From: Bacteroidaceae bacterium
GTDB lineage: Bacteria > Bacteroidota > Bacteroidia > Bacteroidales > Bacteroidaceae
Length of the DNA stretch: 59,422 nt
Assembly (NCBI GenBank): GCA_017556045.1
Contig: JAFZFF010000089.1
Coordinates: forward strand, 1 to 59,422
Reading direction: 5' to 3'
The translations under genes and the position numbers were made by a program. Positions within the stretch are counted from its first letter, which is position 1, and each line of letters begins with the position of its first letter. The notes under the pieces were generated by a model that worked only from the letters and a program-made list of their open reading frames with translations, had not been told where the DNA came from and did not search any database. Positions 9,751-21,000 of the stretch are shown piece by piece.

Positions 9751-12700
9751 TTAGAGGTTAATCTTAATGCCCATCAATACACTGCGACCCTGAGCAGTCA
9801 AGCCACGATCGATACCCTGATACAACACGGAGTTGCCTGCCCATACCTCTGGATCACTACCCAGGTAATTGGTCAAGGTAAAGAGGTTATTGGCTGTAGC
9901 CCATACGGTAACACCCTGTAACCAAACTGAGGTCACAGGCAAAGCATAGCTGAGAGTCACACTACGCAAACGGAGGTATGAACCATCCTCGATCCAGCGA
10001 TCAGAGAAGCGCGAGTTACCCATAGGATCACCAAATGTAGCCTTGGGGACATCAGTCTGCTGCCCCTCTGCTATCCAGCGACGATTGAGTGCTGTAGTCT
10101 GATTGAAGAATTGCGAACCACCCTCAAGCAACGAACGCTGATAGTTGTAGATATCATTGCCATAAGAGTAGCTGAAGTTCATATTCAGTGTCAGACGTTT
10201 ATAGGAAAGGTTTGAGAACAGATTACCATAGAAGTCGGGGTTAGGATCACCTATGACTACCATATCCTTCTCATTGATGACATTGTCTGCATAGTGGTCT
10301 ACAAAGCGCATATCACCAGCGCCGAAGGGAGTGACCTCACCGGTAGTAGCCACGAGCTTCAAACCTTCAGCCTCAGCCTCCTGCTGGGTAGCGTACACAC
10401 CTGCAGTCTCATAACCATAGAAGACACCAGCAGCACGTCCTACAGAAGTCAACACATTGGCACCATAGATAGAGGTGGTGTAGTCACCATCGGGCAATGC
10501 TGTAATCTTATTCTTATATGCCGCTATATGGGCACCAGCCTCCCACTTCCATTCTTTATTGTTCAACAATTTGTAGCGCAAGCCCAAATCGCCACCCACA
10601 TTTTCCAACGAGCCATCATTGCTCCAATAGTATCCCGAACCTGTAATCTCAGGCAGAGACTTCACTGTGAGCAAATTATTGGTATAGCTCTTGAAGAGAT
10701 TAAACGAGAGATCCATGCGATTATTAAGCATTACCAAGTCAAGACCTGCGCGGAAGCGATGCGTAGTCTCCCACTGAATACCAGTATTTCCAATATTATC
10801 AAGTACAAGACCGATAGAACCATTCAAGAAGCGATTGGCACTAAGACTTGTACGCGATGCACTGACAGCAATATCATCATTACCCGAAGCATCATAACCT
10901 GCACTAAGCTTGAGGCTATTGATGCATGTATTCTCCACGCTAAAGAAATCTTCAGAAGAGACTAACCAAGCAGCCTGCAATGAAGGGAAGAGACCCCAGT
11001 GCACTCCTGCGAGCTTGACACCTGCATCTACATCCTTACCGAAGCGAGAGGTAGTCTCCATAGACAAACCACCCTGCACGAAATACTTATACTTGTAATT
11101 ATAATCGGCATTGGCATAATATGCAAATGAGCGCCATGTATCGTCAATACCACCTACATTGCTATAGTTGAGTGACCCCGACACATTAGGAGTCTTGTCA
11201 TTACCAGTATTATGACCCTCTTGCGCTGTAGACACGAAGTTATCATTTGTAAAGCGGAAACCACCGATAAGATTCAGATAGTGAGCACGCTGACGATAAG
11301 TCCAGTCGACCTTAGTATCGCTAAACAGTGACTCCTGCTTTGCATTGAGCGCTGAAGCACTATTGGTAGACTCTCCCACTCCATCGATATAGAAAGTCGG
11401 AGTACCTGTCATAGGCACGAAGGCGCGCTGGTTATTATTTGACAAAGCATAGTAGAACAAGGTAGTAGCATAAAGATTACTACTAAAGTCATAGCGAGGA
11501 GCTATAGAAATATTAAACACGCTGTATTCCAAGCGATTCTTGTTCTTAGCATCACCATATTTATTGATTGCTACGGGATTGGCCCACGAAGTATTGAGAC
11601 CAAAATCAGAAGCAAAGTCATCGGCCTGAGATACGAATGACGTGAGTTCACCATTATCATCATGACGATAAGGATGCAAGAAGGGAGCTTTTATCAAGGC
11701 CAAGAAGTTGGGCGACAAGATGGTCTCCTTCGTAAAGTCTTCGATGATACCATCATCACGCAAGTTACGAGTATTGTAGTTGTAGGCAACGTCAAAGCGG
11801 GTGCTCAGATTGCCTATGAGTTTGATATCAGTATTGAAGCGAAGGTTCATGCGGCTGAAATTATTGTAGTCGAGCATACTCTCCGCATTGGTATAGCCCA
11901 ACGAGAGGTTATAGTCGGCCACTTCGTCACCACCCTGTACACTCATATTATAGTTCTGAGTGAAGGCCTCACGATACACATAATCGTCCCAATTGGTATC
12001 GTTGTGATACTGCTTATAATAGTAATAGTTGAGATCATTATTCAAGAACTTATAATCAGTAAGCTCAGTGCCAGTACTTCCGATAAGCTCCGAAGCATAG
12101 AGACGATACTGACTAGCATTCATCATCGAGGGACGATTGGGCAATAGTTCTATGCCTGCCATCACATTGGCCTCGATGCGTGTAGCCATGCTTGTACTAC
12201 GCTTGGTATCGATAATGATGACACCGTTCGAACCCTTAGTACCATAGAGCGCTGTAGCATTTTTCAGCACTGTAATCTTCTCGATGTCGTTCACATTGAT
12301 TCCTGATAATACATTATTATAGTGTCCCTCGTGCAAGGCATCACGACTATATTGCTGGTCTACAAATACGCCATCTACCACGACAAGAGGCTGCGCATTA
12401 GCATTGAGCGAGTTCAGTCCTCCAATAAACATGGCTGATCCCATAGCAGGAGTACCACTACGAGTGATGCTACGCAAGTCGCCCCCCAAACGTGTACCTA
12501 TCTCTTGATCTACGGTCAATGCTGTACTGATAGAGAAATCCTCTGTCTGCGCCAAATCGCTAACATTGACCTCTGCACTATAATCGCGACTAAACTGCTC
12601 TGAATAGAGATTAACAGTCTGAGACTTCTCCCCCACAGCCATCTGAATAAGATTATATCCAGGAGCTTGCAAGTCGAGCAAAGTCACAAATGTAGGCACC

Positions 12701-12951
12701 TTCAGCGTGTACGAACCTGACTCATCAGTCATAGTAGAGTATTTCTGGTTGCCATGGGCTACTACACGTACACCAGGCAATGGGGCACGAGTAGCAGCAT
12801 CAAATACGACACCACTCACGGTAATCATCTTCTCGGCCTGCGCTGTAGCCTCCTCGGGCAAAGCTGCATATGCTGTTGGGGCAGTCAACAGCATGCTACC
12901 AAGCATGATATTGCACAGCACTGTTTGTATATGATTCTTTATCCTCTTCAT
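9751..12951 (-). CDS. SusC/RagA TonB-dependent porin (second pair)
   Basis: This 1066-residue outer-membrane protein has a signal peptide (ending near AYAAL), a carboxypeptidase-regulatory-like beta-sandwich (VSGVVFDAATRAPLPGVRV), a plug domain with PLVVVDGVFVD and KITVLKNATALYGTKGSNG, and a long beta-barrel ending with a hydrophobic/aromatic pattern. It has no STN signalling domain, so an ECF-sigma/anti-sigma control circuit acting through it is unlikely. The gene is 4 bp after a FAS1 lipoprotein gene and 10 bp before susD, so it is clearly operonic. It imports an unknown ligand across the outer membrane with TonB energy. Confidence 0.96.
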   Translation of the reverse strand: MKRIKNHIQTVLCNIMLGSMLLTAPTAYAALPEEATAQAEKMITVSGVVFDAATRAPLPGVRVVAHGNQKYSTMTDESGSYTLKVPTFVTLLDLQAPGYNLIQMAVGEKSQTVNLYSEQFSRDYSAEVNVSDLAQTEDFSISTALTVDQEIGTRLGGDLRSITRSGTPAMGSAMFIGGLNSLNANAQPLVVVDGVFVDQQYSRDALHEGHYNNVLSGINVNDIEKITVLKNATALYGTKGSNGVIIIDTKRSTSMATRIEANVMAGIELLPNRPSMMNASQYRLYASELIGSTGTELTDYKFLNNDLNYYYYKQYHNDTNWDDYVYREAFTQNYNMSVQGGDEVADYNLSLGYTNAESMLDYNNFSRMNLRFNTDIKLIGNLSTRFDVAYNYNTRNLRDDGIIEDFTKETILSPNFLALIKAPFLHPYRHDDNGELTSFVSQADDFASDFGLNTSWANPVAINKYGDAKNKNRLEYSVFNISIAPRYDFSSNLYATTLFYYALSNNNQRAFVPMTGTPTFYIDGVGESTNSASALNAKQESLFSDTKVDWTYRQRAHYLNLIGGFRFTNDNFVSTAQEGHNTGNDKTPNVSGSLNYSNVGGIDDTWRSFAYYANADYNYKYKYFVQGGLSMETTSRFGKDVDAGVKLAGVHWGLFPSLQAAWLVSSEDFFSVENTCINSLKLSAGYDASGNDDIAVSASRTSLSANRFLNGSIGLVLDNIGNTGIQWETTHRFRAGLDLVMLNNRMDLSFNLFKSYTNNLLTVKSLPEITGSGYYWSNDGSLENVGGDLGLRYKLLNNKEWKWEAGAHIAAYKNKITALPDGDYTTSIYGANVLTSVGRAAGVFYGYETAGVYATQQEAEAEGLKLVATTGEVTPFGAGDMRFVDHYADNVINEKDMVVIGDPNPDFYGNLFSNLSYKRLTLNMNFSYSYGNDIYNYQRSLLEGGSQFFNQTTALNRRWIAEGQQTDVPKATFGDPMGNSRFSDRWIEDGSYLRLRSVTLSYALPVTSVWLQGVTVWATANNLFTLTNYLGSDPEVWAGNSVLYQGIDRGLTAQGRSVLMGIKINL

Positions 12952-12955
12952 AATA

Positions 12956-14506
12956 TCATTCTTTTACAGGTTCCAAGATTATACAGTCAATCAAGAATGT
13001 ACGAGACTTATTCTTATCTTTCGCACTGGCAGCAGACTTCACTGTAATCACAGTAGAAGACTTCTCCTCGCCATAGGTCGCTACGGGGAACTTGAACACA
13101 CCTGCACTTACAGTGTCGATGCGTGTAGGATTCACCATTAACGAATCTTTGGGTTTCACCAACGTAGTACTTTTCGACTTTCCATTGGCATCCAGATAGC
13201 TCAGTGCCACTTGAATATGATTGGGCAAAACGCCAATGCTCTTATCAGTGGCGATATTCTGAGGCAGGAACACGAGCTTTATCTCATAAGAGGCAGCCAA
13301 TGTATTCCACACACTGAAATCTATACTTGGGGTAACAGAAGAGTTCTTGGGTACTATTTCCACATAACCTCCCTTAGAGACTCTTGAATAGAGCGAGTCG
13401 GTATAGGTGAGGGTTCTACGATAAGCTACGCAGTTAGTAAACTCATGACCATTGGTGCGCTCACCCTCTACTTTCAGACGAGAGTGCCATGAGTCCCAAG
13501 GCTGATGACGCAACGAATCTACTACAAACACACGTCCATTACTACAGGTCTGAGCCTCATCCATAGAGGCATAGTCTGCCAGAATATAATCAAACGGATG
13601 GTAGAACACATTACCAGAGGTAGACACCAATGAATCCTGTACCGAGCCCTGTGACTCATGACGAAAGACAAGGTCACCCACGATGCCCATCTTGGTGTAG
13701 AGGTCTTGCAGTGAGTCGCGGTTCTCCTTATTCTTCGGATATGCCAGATAGGGATACACACGCTGATAAGCATCGTCCCAAGCGGCATTGGTAGGTAATA
13801 TCATCGTATAGGTGCTATCCTCATCATTCAAGCGACCTAACCTGTAAAGCAGTTCATTATAGGTAATGACCACTGAGTCCACATAGGTCTGCATACCATC
13901 TACGATAGGCCCCTTCACGCTGGCCTCTTCGTCCAGCTCAATCTCATCAAACGAAGAGAGAAACTTCTTGATCTGTGAGTATGCCGAATCAGTTGTCATA
14001 TACTCCCACAGGTTATAGAAGAAGGGCACCTGAGCACCTATGACATGCAACACGCCATTCTTTGCCAAAATATTATTCTCACTCAAAGTGCGTTCACCGA
14101 AAGTATATCCATCGCCCTCCTTAGTAAAGTTGATAAACTTTTCATTGAGCATCAGCACCTCTTTGTCTACAGTAGCACTATTGGCCGAGTGAGCAAAACG
14201 AGCAACGTGGTTCTTGATAAACTCCTCTTTGACCTTCTCTGCAGAGAGATTGCCCAAATCTATCTCTCCCTGAGGAGCAAAGACTGTATACATCTGGTCG
14301 CCATCAAGCACTTCATCGTATCCATGCTGCTTCAGGCATGCGGCAAAGGAAGCCAACTCGGGACGAGCAGAAATCTCTTCCCAGAGAGTCTTATCAGCAT
14401 TTTGCTTCTGATTGTCCACATCATAGTGATTGTTCCACACATCGGTACATCCCATAAGGCAGATGGGCATTACCAAGAAATGGACAAGGTGTTTTATAGA
14501 TTTCAT
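12956..14506 (-). CDS. Lipoprotein with two FAS1 (fasciclin) domains
   Basis: This 516-residue protein has a lipobox (ICLMGC, Cys20). Two FAS1 domains follow, each recognised by the H1 and H2 strands of the fold: MYTVFAPQGEID with AKNGVLHVIGAQVP (about 40-162), and STYTMILPTNAAWDDAY with CSNGRVFVVDSL (about 170-335). The remaining 170 residues look like a beta-sandwich that I do not recognise. FAS1 domains mediate adhesion or binding in other systems; here, next to SusC/D, a surface ligand-binding role is a reasonable inference. The gene lies 30 bp after another FAS1 gene and 4 bp before the second susC. Confidence 0.88.
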   Translation of the reverse strand: MKSIKHLVHFLVMPICLMGCTDVWNNHYDVDNQKQNADKTLWEEISARPELASFAACLKQHGYDEVLDGDQMYTVFAPQGEIDLGNLSAEKVKEEFIKNHVARFAHSANSATVDKEVLMLNEKFINFTKEGDGYTFGERTLSENNILAKNGVLHVIGAQVPFFYNLWEYMTTDSAYSQIKKFLSSFDEIELDEEASVKGPIVDGMQTYVDSVVITYNELLYRLGRLNDEDSTYTMILPTNAAWDDAYQRVYPYLAYPKNKENRDSLQDLYTKMGIVGDLVFRHESQGSVQDSLVSTSGNVFYHPFDYILADYASMDEAQTCSNGRVFVVDSLRHQPWDSWHSRLKVEGERTNGHEFTNCVAYRRTLTYTDSLYSRVSKGGYVEIVPKNSSVTPSIDFSVWNTLAASYEIKLVFLPQNIATDKSIGVLPNHIQVALSYLDANGKSKSTTLVKPKDSLMVNPTRIDTVSAGVFKFPVATYGEEKSSTVITVKSAASAKDKNKSRTFLIDCIILEPVKE

Positions 14507-14536
14507 AAGTAACTTTATTCTTTGTATGTTATTAGA

Positions 14537-16417
14537 TTAGTGGCTATCTTCGGGGACAGTAGGAGAGTCATACACAGTCTTAGGACACAACTCTACATAG
14601 TCAAGCATAAATTCCTTACCATTCTCATCTACCGCACGGAAACGGATGTAATGGTCTTTATCACTCGTCAGATACTCTGTAGCAACAATGCGACGTAGCA
14701 AGTTCTGCAATGTGCGAGCATTGCTATCCTCATTGGCGCCCATCGTCTGTGTATCAGGAGCACGCATATAGCCACGATTGTGCATTGACTTATCATTCTT
14801 CACGATTTCGTCCGGAGTAAGTCCCTCCTCAGAGAACCAACCCACCTTAGGGCTTGAAGAAGAGGCATTGAGTGTCAAGTCGATAGGGATACCGCAAGGG
14901 ATATCATCGACATATACCTGAGTAACTCCACGCTGTGTCATAGGCACATAACCATAGCGAATTTCATAGGTACCCTCCGGCACAGGAGGCAACTTAATAG
15001 CAAAGTCATACTGACCTTGAGCAATGATTTCGTCACCCTGCCAACACCAAAATCCCCATACGGGATATGAGTACCACACGGTAGCCTCTTGGTACATCTT
15101 CATATTCTTGACATAGCCATCAGGCAATTGGTAACACTTCTCTTCTTTATTTCTAAAGATACCATTGGTAGCTAACTCAGGCATCAATGTAGCTGCATCA
15201 AAACGCATACGGTCATTGAGCACCTTCATGGTCACATCGGTATCGTAGGCCAAGATGTTATCAATGGTGTAGTAAACAGCATTGTTACCATCGTAGGCGG
15301 TAGACTTATTTACGATACTACCACGCACCTGATACTGGGCATCCCAACGACGATTGATATGAAGGTCCCAGCTTGAGCGACGTCCACACTGTACCTTGAG
15401 GATGGTACCCTTACACATTGTCTCATAGAAGTCATATGCATCGTATGCTCCCTCGGGATAGTGCATATAGGTAAACAACTGTCCCTCACTTGCATATATC
15501 TTACGATCAAGGAAGTGATATGCGACAAAGCGATTGAGCGGGTTCTTCGGGTGGGTATAATCATCATCGTACTTTCCTGCATCTTTGGGGAAGGTAACGT
15601 CGTACTTGCTCTTTGCATAGGCTGCCAAATCCTCTACCGTATTGATGCCTTTAGCAGCAAATACATCATTGGTCTCAATGAAACCAGTATAGCCAAAGCG
15701 ACGTTTCTGCGGATACCATGTCTCCCATCCGTGGCGTGCGTAATACTCACCATGTTCGCCAGGAGCTACGTAACTCTCATCCATATATAACTGTAGAGAG
15801 TCTTGGAAATGGGTGAGCTGCATAGCCTCACAGAAGAGACTGATATCGGGGTTCTCCATCATCAAATCAGGCAAAGCTGCGATAGAGTGCATCAATACAT
15901 GGTCAATGATATGTACCACACCATTCTCTACCTCCTCATCTCGTACGATAATCTTCGAGTTGCGATTGATATAGTAGTCACCTGTGAGAGAGTCTATCAG
16001 TACCTGTATGTAGCGGTCGTTCATATTGGTGGTACCTATAATACCATTGTCCATATCAGTAGTCATGAAGCAATCCAACTCAGACTTGATCACATGGCCA
16101 TATGAGATCGTATCACACTCCTCATCAGTAAGCTCCTGCACGCTGCTCTTGCCACGCTCGGCAAGGTAAAGATCAAAGGCCTCATTCGTAGGAGCAAAAC
16201 AGGTATAATTACCATAAGCAGCCAAGAGTTCCTTCACGCCAGAGCGACCTAACACGTATACAAAGTCACTAAATTGGTCCTCTCGATTGACCAAATAGTC
16301 TGTGACCATCTCACCAGTAAAAGTGTAATAGTTTTCCGTCTTCAGCTCCTCCACACAGCTACTCATCAGCAGTGCGATTAGAGAACAGATAACAACAATA
16401 TATTTATTTGTCTTCAT
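14537..16417 (-). CDS. FAS1-domain lipoprotein with C-terminal beta-sandwich
   Basis: This 626-residue lipoprotein (ALLMSSC, Cys21) starts with a FAS1 domain (about 36-178; H1 YTCFAPTNEAFDLYL, H2 VENGVVHIIDHVL). A second, more divergent FAS1-like unit follows (about 182-410; GFIETNDVFAAKG and NNAVYYTIDNIL). The C-terminal 190 residues (GTYEIRYGYVPMTQRG, QVYVDDIPCGIPIDL) resemble a ligand-binding beta-sandwich such as a carbohydrate-binding module, though I cannot name it. It sits 8 bp after susD and 30 bp before the next FAS1 gene. In the position normally held by a surface glycan-binding protein, it may play that part. Confidence 0.85.
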   Translation of the reverse strand: MKTNKYIVVICSLIALLMSSCVEELKTENYYTFTGEMVTDYLVNREDQFSDFVYVLGRSGVKELLAAYGNYTCFAPTNEAFDLYLAERGKSSVQELTDEECDTISYGHVIKSELDCFMTTDMDNGIIGTTNMNDRYIQVLIDSLTGDYYINRNSKIIVRDEEVENGVVHIIDHVLMHSIAALPDLMMENPDISLFCEAMQLTHFQDSLQLYMDESYVAPGEHGEYYARHGWETWYPQKRRFGYTGFIETNDVFAAKGINTVEDLAAYAKSKYDVTFPKDAGKYDDDYTHPKNPLNRFVAYHFLDRKIYASEGQLFTYMHYPEGAYDAYDFYETMCKGTILKVQCGRRSSWDLHINRRWDAQYQVRGSIVNKSTAYDGNNAVYYTIDNILAYDTDVTMKVLNDRMRFDAATLMPELATNGIFRNKEEKCYQLPDGYVKNMKMYQEATVWYSYPVWGFWCWQGDEIIAQGQYDFAIKLPPVPEGTYEIRYGYVPMTQRGVTQVYVDDIPCGIPIDLTLNASSSSPKVGWFSEEGLTPDEIVKNDKSMHNRGYMRAPDTQTMGANEDSNARTLQNLLRRIVATEYLTSDKDHYIRFRAVDENGKEFMLDYVELCPKTVYDSPTVPEDSH

Positions 16418-16425
16418 AGCATATA

Positions 16426-18081
16426 TTATTTTGCAGTTGATATAGTCTCATCGGTTACATACTCTGGGTTCTGCTCCAAGAGTGTATTCACCTTCAACTC
16501 ATTCTCATGGATAGGCAGATAGAGCATGTCGGGCTTGATCCACTTACTCTTCACAGCATCGGGCTTGTTGTATTTACGCTTTGCCAAGTCAAGCATTGCG
16601 CCATTGCTACCCTCACGACGAGCCTTACGCACGAGGTCAAACCAACGCTTACCCTCAAACATCAATTCACGCTGACGCTCCAGCAATACGAAGTCACGCA
16701 TCTGATTCTGTGTGCCGTATGAGCCGAAGGTTAGTGAATCCTTCACCGCAGCAGCCAAGTTTGAACGACTATACACGGCATTGGTCAAATTAAATGCCAT
16801 GCGCAAGTCATTGGCAGCAGAATCATTACGCTCTACCAAAGCCTCTGCCTCCATCAGCATCACGTCGGTCAAGCGGTAGAATATCCAGTTAGAGTAGTTT
16901 GCCATACGCTTGCTCGCATCGCCCTCATCATCGATATAGCTTGCGATGTATTTGCGGATTGAGTATACATTTACATCATTCACATCGAAGAGTTCGTAGG
17001 GGCGGATATCGGTCTTAGCAAAGTACTCATTACCATTCTTTGCATTCTCAGCAAAGAAGGCCGAGGCCGACAAAGCACCCATATCCACGTCGTAAGCGCC
17101 ATAGTAGCTGCGGAGTGGGTTCTTCTTATCGTCGTAGTTATAGTCTATCTGAATTTCGAAGATGCTCTCAAAGGAGTTACCCATACCAAAAATAGAGTTA
17201 TAGGCCTGGTGGATATTATTGGATGCACTAGCCTTTTGGTTTGCCAACAAAGGATAGTCACCGTCGTAGCTCATACGATTCTCTTCGGCCTCCTCCACTT
17301 TGGCAGCAATGACCTTCTCACAATATGCGATACAGTCATCATAACGCTCCATCCAAAGGTATACATCAGCAAGTAATGCCCATACCGCCTGACGAGTGAT
17401 ACGACCCTTGGTGTATGACACATTATTGTTGTTTTTCTGAGGATACTCCTTCACAGCATTGAGCTCAGCCTTCTTCAGATCACTCACAATCTGGCTGAGC
17501 ACACTATCGGGATTGGCAGCAGCCACCAGCATGGGCTTGCTATCATCGATGGTAGGCTCCAACACCATGGGCACATCGCGGAACGAACGTACCAAGTAGA
17601 AGTAACACAAAGCACGCAAAGTAAGCATCTCTGCCTCTATCGCCAACCACTCCGACTCACTGAAATCAGGGTCTACATCAATCACACCGGGGGCATAGTA
17701 CAACACTGTATTACATCGATTGATCACAGTATAGAAGCATGACCAATCTGCGATGTAGTAGTTAGGGAGAATATTACCCTCCAGCATCTCGGGGAGCTGT
17801 ATATGGTCTACATAAGGAGTCTCGGGATTGATAAGGCCCTTGCTCATATTATCAGATCTCAACTCACCCCACAGCATAGCACGTGTGAGGAAGTTACCAT
17901 CAGCGATACCACTATAGCAAGAGGCTACTACCGAGGTCACCTCAGCCTCATTCTCCCAATAGTTCTCGAGCACGATCTCATTGAGCGGAACGATGCTCAA
18001 GAAGTCTTCACACGAAGACATCAGCACTACAGAGCACAATGCCGCTGATACATATTTTATCTTTGCTAATATTCTTTTCAT
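16426..18081 (-). CDS. SusD/RagB-family outer-membrane lipoprotein (first pair)
   Basis: This 551-residue SusD homologue has a lipobox (VLMSSCEDFL), the typical RSDNMSKG-type segment after GELRSDN, TPR-like helices (LRALCYFYLVRSFRDVPMVL; VWALLADVYLWMERYDDCI) and the C-terminal RagB signature FVLLERQRELMFEGKRWFDL. The spacing from susC is 12 bp, as usual for a pair encoding one outer-membrane complex. Length is standard. It probably forms the lid of the 1094-residue porin. The bound substrate is unknown. Confidence 0.96.
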   Translation of the reverse strand: MKRILAKIKYVSAALCSVVLMSSCEDFLSIVPLNEIVLENYWENEAEVTSVVASCYSGIADGNFLTRAMLWGELRSDNMSKGLINPETPYVDHIQLPEMLEGNILPNYYIADWSCFYTVINRCNTVLYYAPGVIDVDPDFSESEWLAIEAEMLTLRALCYFYLVRSFRDVPMVLEPTIDDSKPMLVAAANPDSVLSQIVSDLKKAELNAVKEYPQKNNNNVSYTKGRITRQAVWALLADVYLWMERYDDCIAYCEKVIAAKVEEAEENRMSYDGDYPLLANQKASASNNIHQAYNSIFGMGNSFESIFEIQIDYNYDDKKNPLRSYYGAYDVDMGALSASAFFAENAKNGNEYFAKTDIRPYELFDVNDVNVYSIRKYIASYIDDEGDASKRMANYSNWIFYRLTDVMLMEAEALVERNDSAANDLRMAFNLTNAVYSRSNLAAAVKDSLTFGSYGTQNQMRDFVLLERQRELMFEGKRWFDLVRKARREGSNGAMLDLAKRKYNKPDAVKSKWIKPDMLYLPIHENELKVNTLLEQNPEYVTDETISTAK

Positions 18082-18093
18082 AGTACTATCTGC

Positions 18094-21000
18094 TTAGAAT
18101 GTAACATTTAATCTGCAAGTGAATGACTTCGCACGCGGTGTCTTAGAGTTATCTGTGCTCAAGCCATAGCCACCATAGCCCACCTCGGGGTCAACACCAG
18201 AGTAGCGTGTCCAGTTGAAGAGGTTATTGGCCGAGAGCGACAGCATGGCACTCTTCACGCCCAGACGCTTGGCGATGTCGGGATCAAGATTGTAGCCTAC
18301 CTGCAGATAATTGAGACGGCAGAATGAGCCATCCTCTACAAAGCGATCGCTACCCAAGAAGTTGTATCCAGCCTGATGCAGAGCACGAGGAATTGTAGTG
18401 ATGTCACCCTCAGTGCGCCAACGCCAGTTGACAGCATAGCTCTGATTATTGTTGTCATACATATTCTCGGCATTCATCTTGGCAATATTCAAGACTTTAC
18501 TGCCGTAGCGGTAGTTAAACTGTGCATTCATAGACCAGCGTTTGTAGAAGAAACGAAGGCCAAAGCCACCAGTAAACAAGGGGTTACAGTTACCTAAGTA
18601 CACGATATCCAGCTCGTTGATGTTACCATCATGGTTGACATCCTCATAGATAGCGTCACCGCCCTGGAACTCATAGTTTGTCTCACCGTAGTTAAACATC
18701 ATGGGCAGTGGCTTACCCTTCTCATCGGTAATGACATTGCCATTGACATCGCGAGCTACGGGAGCATTCTCCTGCTCACCTGCGATGTAGTCGCTATACT
18801 GATATACGCCCTTGTAGCGGAATCCATAGATAGATCCGAAGGCATTGGCCATCTGTACGCGAGTGAGGTATGAGCCGTTGGCATAGTTAAAGTCACTGTT
18901 CAAGCTGGCAAGCACGGTTTCGTCCATCTCCACGATCTCGTTCACATTGTTACCCAATGTAAAGTTAAATCCTGCAGAGAAGTCACCCACCTTCACACAT
19001 TTGTTACCATATATATTAAGTTCCCAACCCTGGTTGCGCATGCTACCTACATTCTTCCAAGCCAAGGTGCTGAAACCTGTAGATGAGGGTATACGCACAT
19101 CCTTCATGAGCAGGTCTTCGGTAAGCTGCGAATATACGTTGATATCCATGGTGAGCAGGTCATCAAAGAATCCGAGGTCAGTACCCAAGTTCCAGGTAGT
19201 CTTGGTCTCCCACTTAAGGTCTGACAGGCGGATATTGTTGGGAGCGGTAGCTGCCATATCTCCATATACATCTACAGGCGAGTATTTGCTGAAGTGCAGA
19301 TACTCTGCAGAGGGCTGCGCACCCACCTGACCCCATCCTGGACGGACAGAGAGCATAGAGAGCCAGCTGCGTGTAGACTCCATGAAGTCCTCATCGATAA
19401 TGTTCCAACGTCCTGACAGTGCAGGGAATACACCCCAGCGATTGGCGGCACCAAACTTAGTGCTACCATCCAGACGAGCCGAGAAGTCGAGCATATACTT
19501 AGACTTGTACGAATAGTGTCCTGAGTAGGTGTAGTATACGCTGCGCCACTGGCTCTGACTGGTCCACTGATTTTTCAGTTGTCCCTGTGCTGTAGGAGAG
19601 GTAATATTTCCCGAAGGCAATCCTGAAGATATGGTACCATAGCCACTGCCATCGCCACTATTTACCTCCATACGCAACAAAGTGGTGAAGAAGTTGTCTT
19701 CATTGTCAAACTTCGGTGTATAGATCAGCGTATGCTTGGTCTTAAACGATACGTTCTTACCCGAGCTCTGCTCTGAGCGGTTTACACTCTCATCGGCCCA
19801 GCCAAGTGTAGAGAGTTCACGCGGATAGAACATATCGGTATAGTCATTAAATACCGCCATGCTCACCTGTCCATTATAGTTGAGCTGATGTCCATTAGCG
19901 TCGGGGCTGAGCAATTTGTACTGCATCTCAAACAGGGCATTCAGGTTGTATGAGCGATAGTCATTCTTAGCCAGATTGGCTACAGCTACGGGATTGATGC
20001 GCTCGCGCTGGTCTTTCAAGGCCTCAGGCACTGACTGCAGAGCCATGTAGTACTCACCGGTAGAGTTGCCATCAGCATCTTCGCGATAGATAGCCATATT
20101 GGGCATCTTCAGATAAGCCGCGCCTAACATACCTATATCCGTATCATTCTCCTTATAGGGATAGTTACGGGCATTATCGGTATAGGTCAGCGAGAAGTCA
20201 GAGATAATCTTGATACGGTCTGACACGAAGTAGTCGAGGTTCACACGAGTAGAGAAGCGGTCAAGGCTCTGAGCGATGATAGAGCCAGACTCAGTATCAT
20301 AACCTCCCGACACGCGGAAGTTTGCCTTCTCACCTCCACCCGAGAGTGACAGATAGTGAGAGTGCTTCATACCGATCTGCTTCACTGCATCTACCCAGTT
20401 GGTATTGTTGTTATACATCTGATACTCTGAGAATGAGGGATCATAGTTGAGTTCACTCAGGTTAGCAGCAGCATCATTCAACTGAGGATTAAAGTATGCC
20501 TCCTTCATAAACATGGTGTAGTCATCACCATTGAGCATACGTATACCGTCGGGCTGGTAAGTGAGGTTCATACCATACGAGTAGGTCACTCGGGTAGGAC
20601 CGCGCACACCACGCTTAGTCTTGATAGAGATGACACCATTGGCACCCTGTGAGCCCCACACTGCTGTAGCGGCAGCATCTTTCAGTACGTCAATCTCCTC
20701 GATATCATCGGGGTTTACACAAAGCAGCTCGGCAAACTTCTCCTGGTCTGCACTGGCGTAGTCAAAGTCATCGTTTCCAGTGGTCTCAAAAACGTTACCA
20801 TCCACCACGATGAGAGGTTCTGAGTTTCCATTGATAGACGACACACCACGCAGACGCATGGTAGTACCACTACCCAGGTTACCCGAGTTCATCACGATGT
20901 CAAGACCCGCGATACGTCCCTGCAGAGCCTCGTCTACGGAGGTAAAGTTAAGTCCCTCAAACTCTGACATCTTCAGATTCTGTGCAGAGATAGACATCTC

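Noticed and set aside
10294-10965. A 223-codon plus-strand open frame opposite the second susC
   Set aside because: It is antisense to a well-supported SusC gene and has no recognisable motif.
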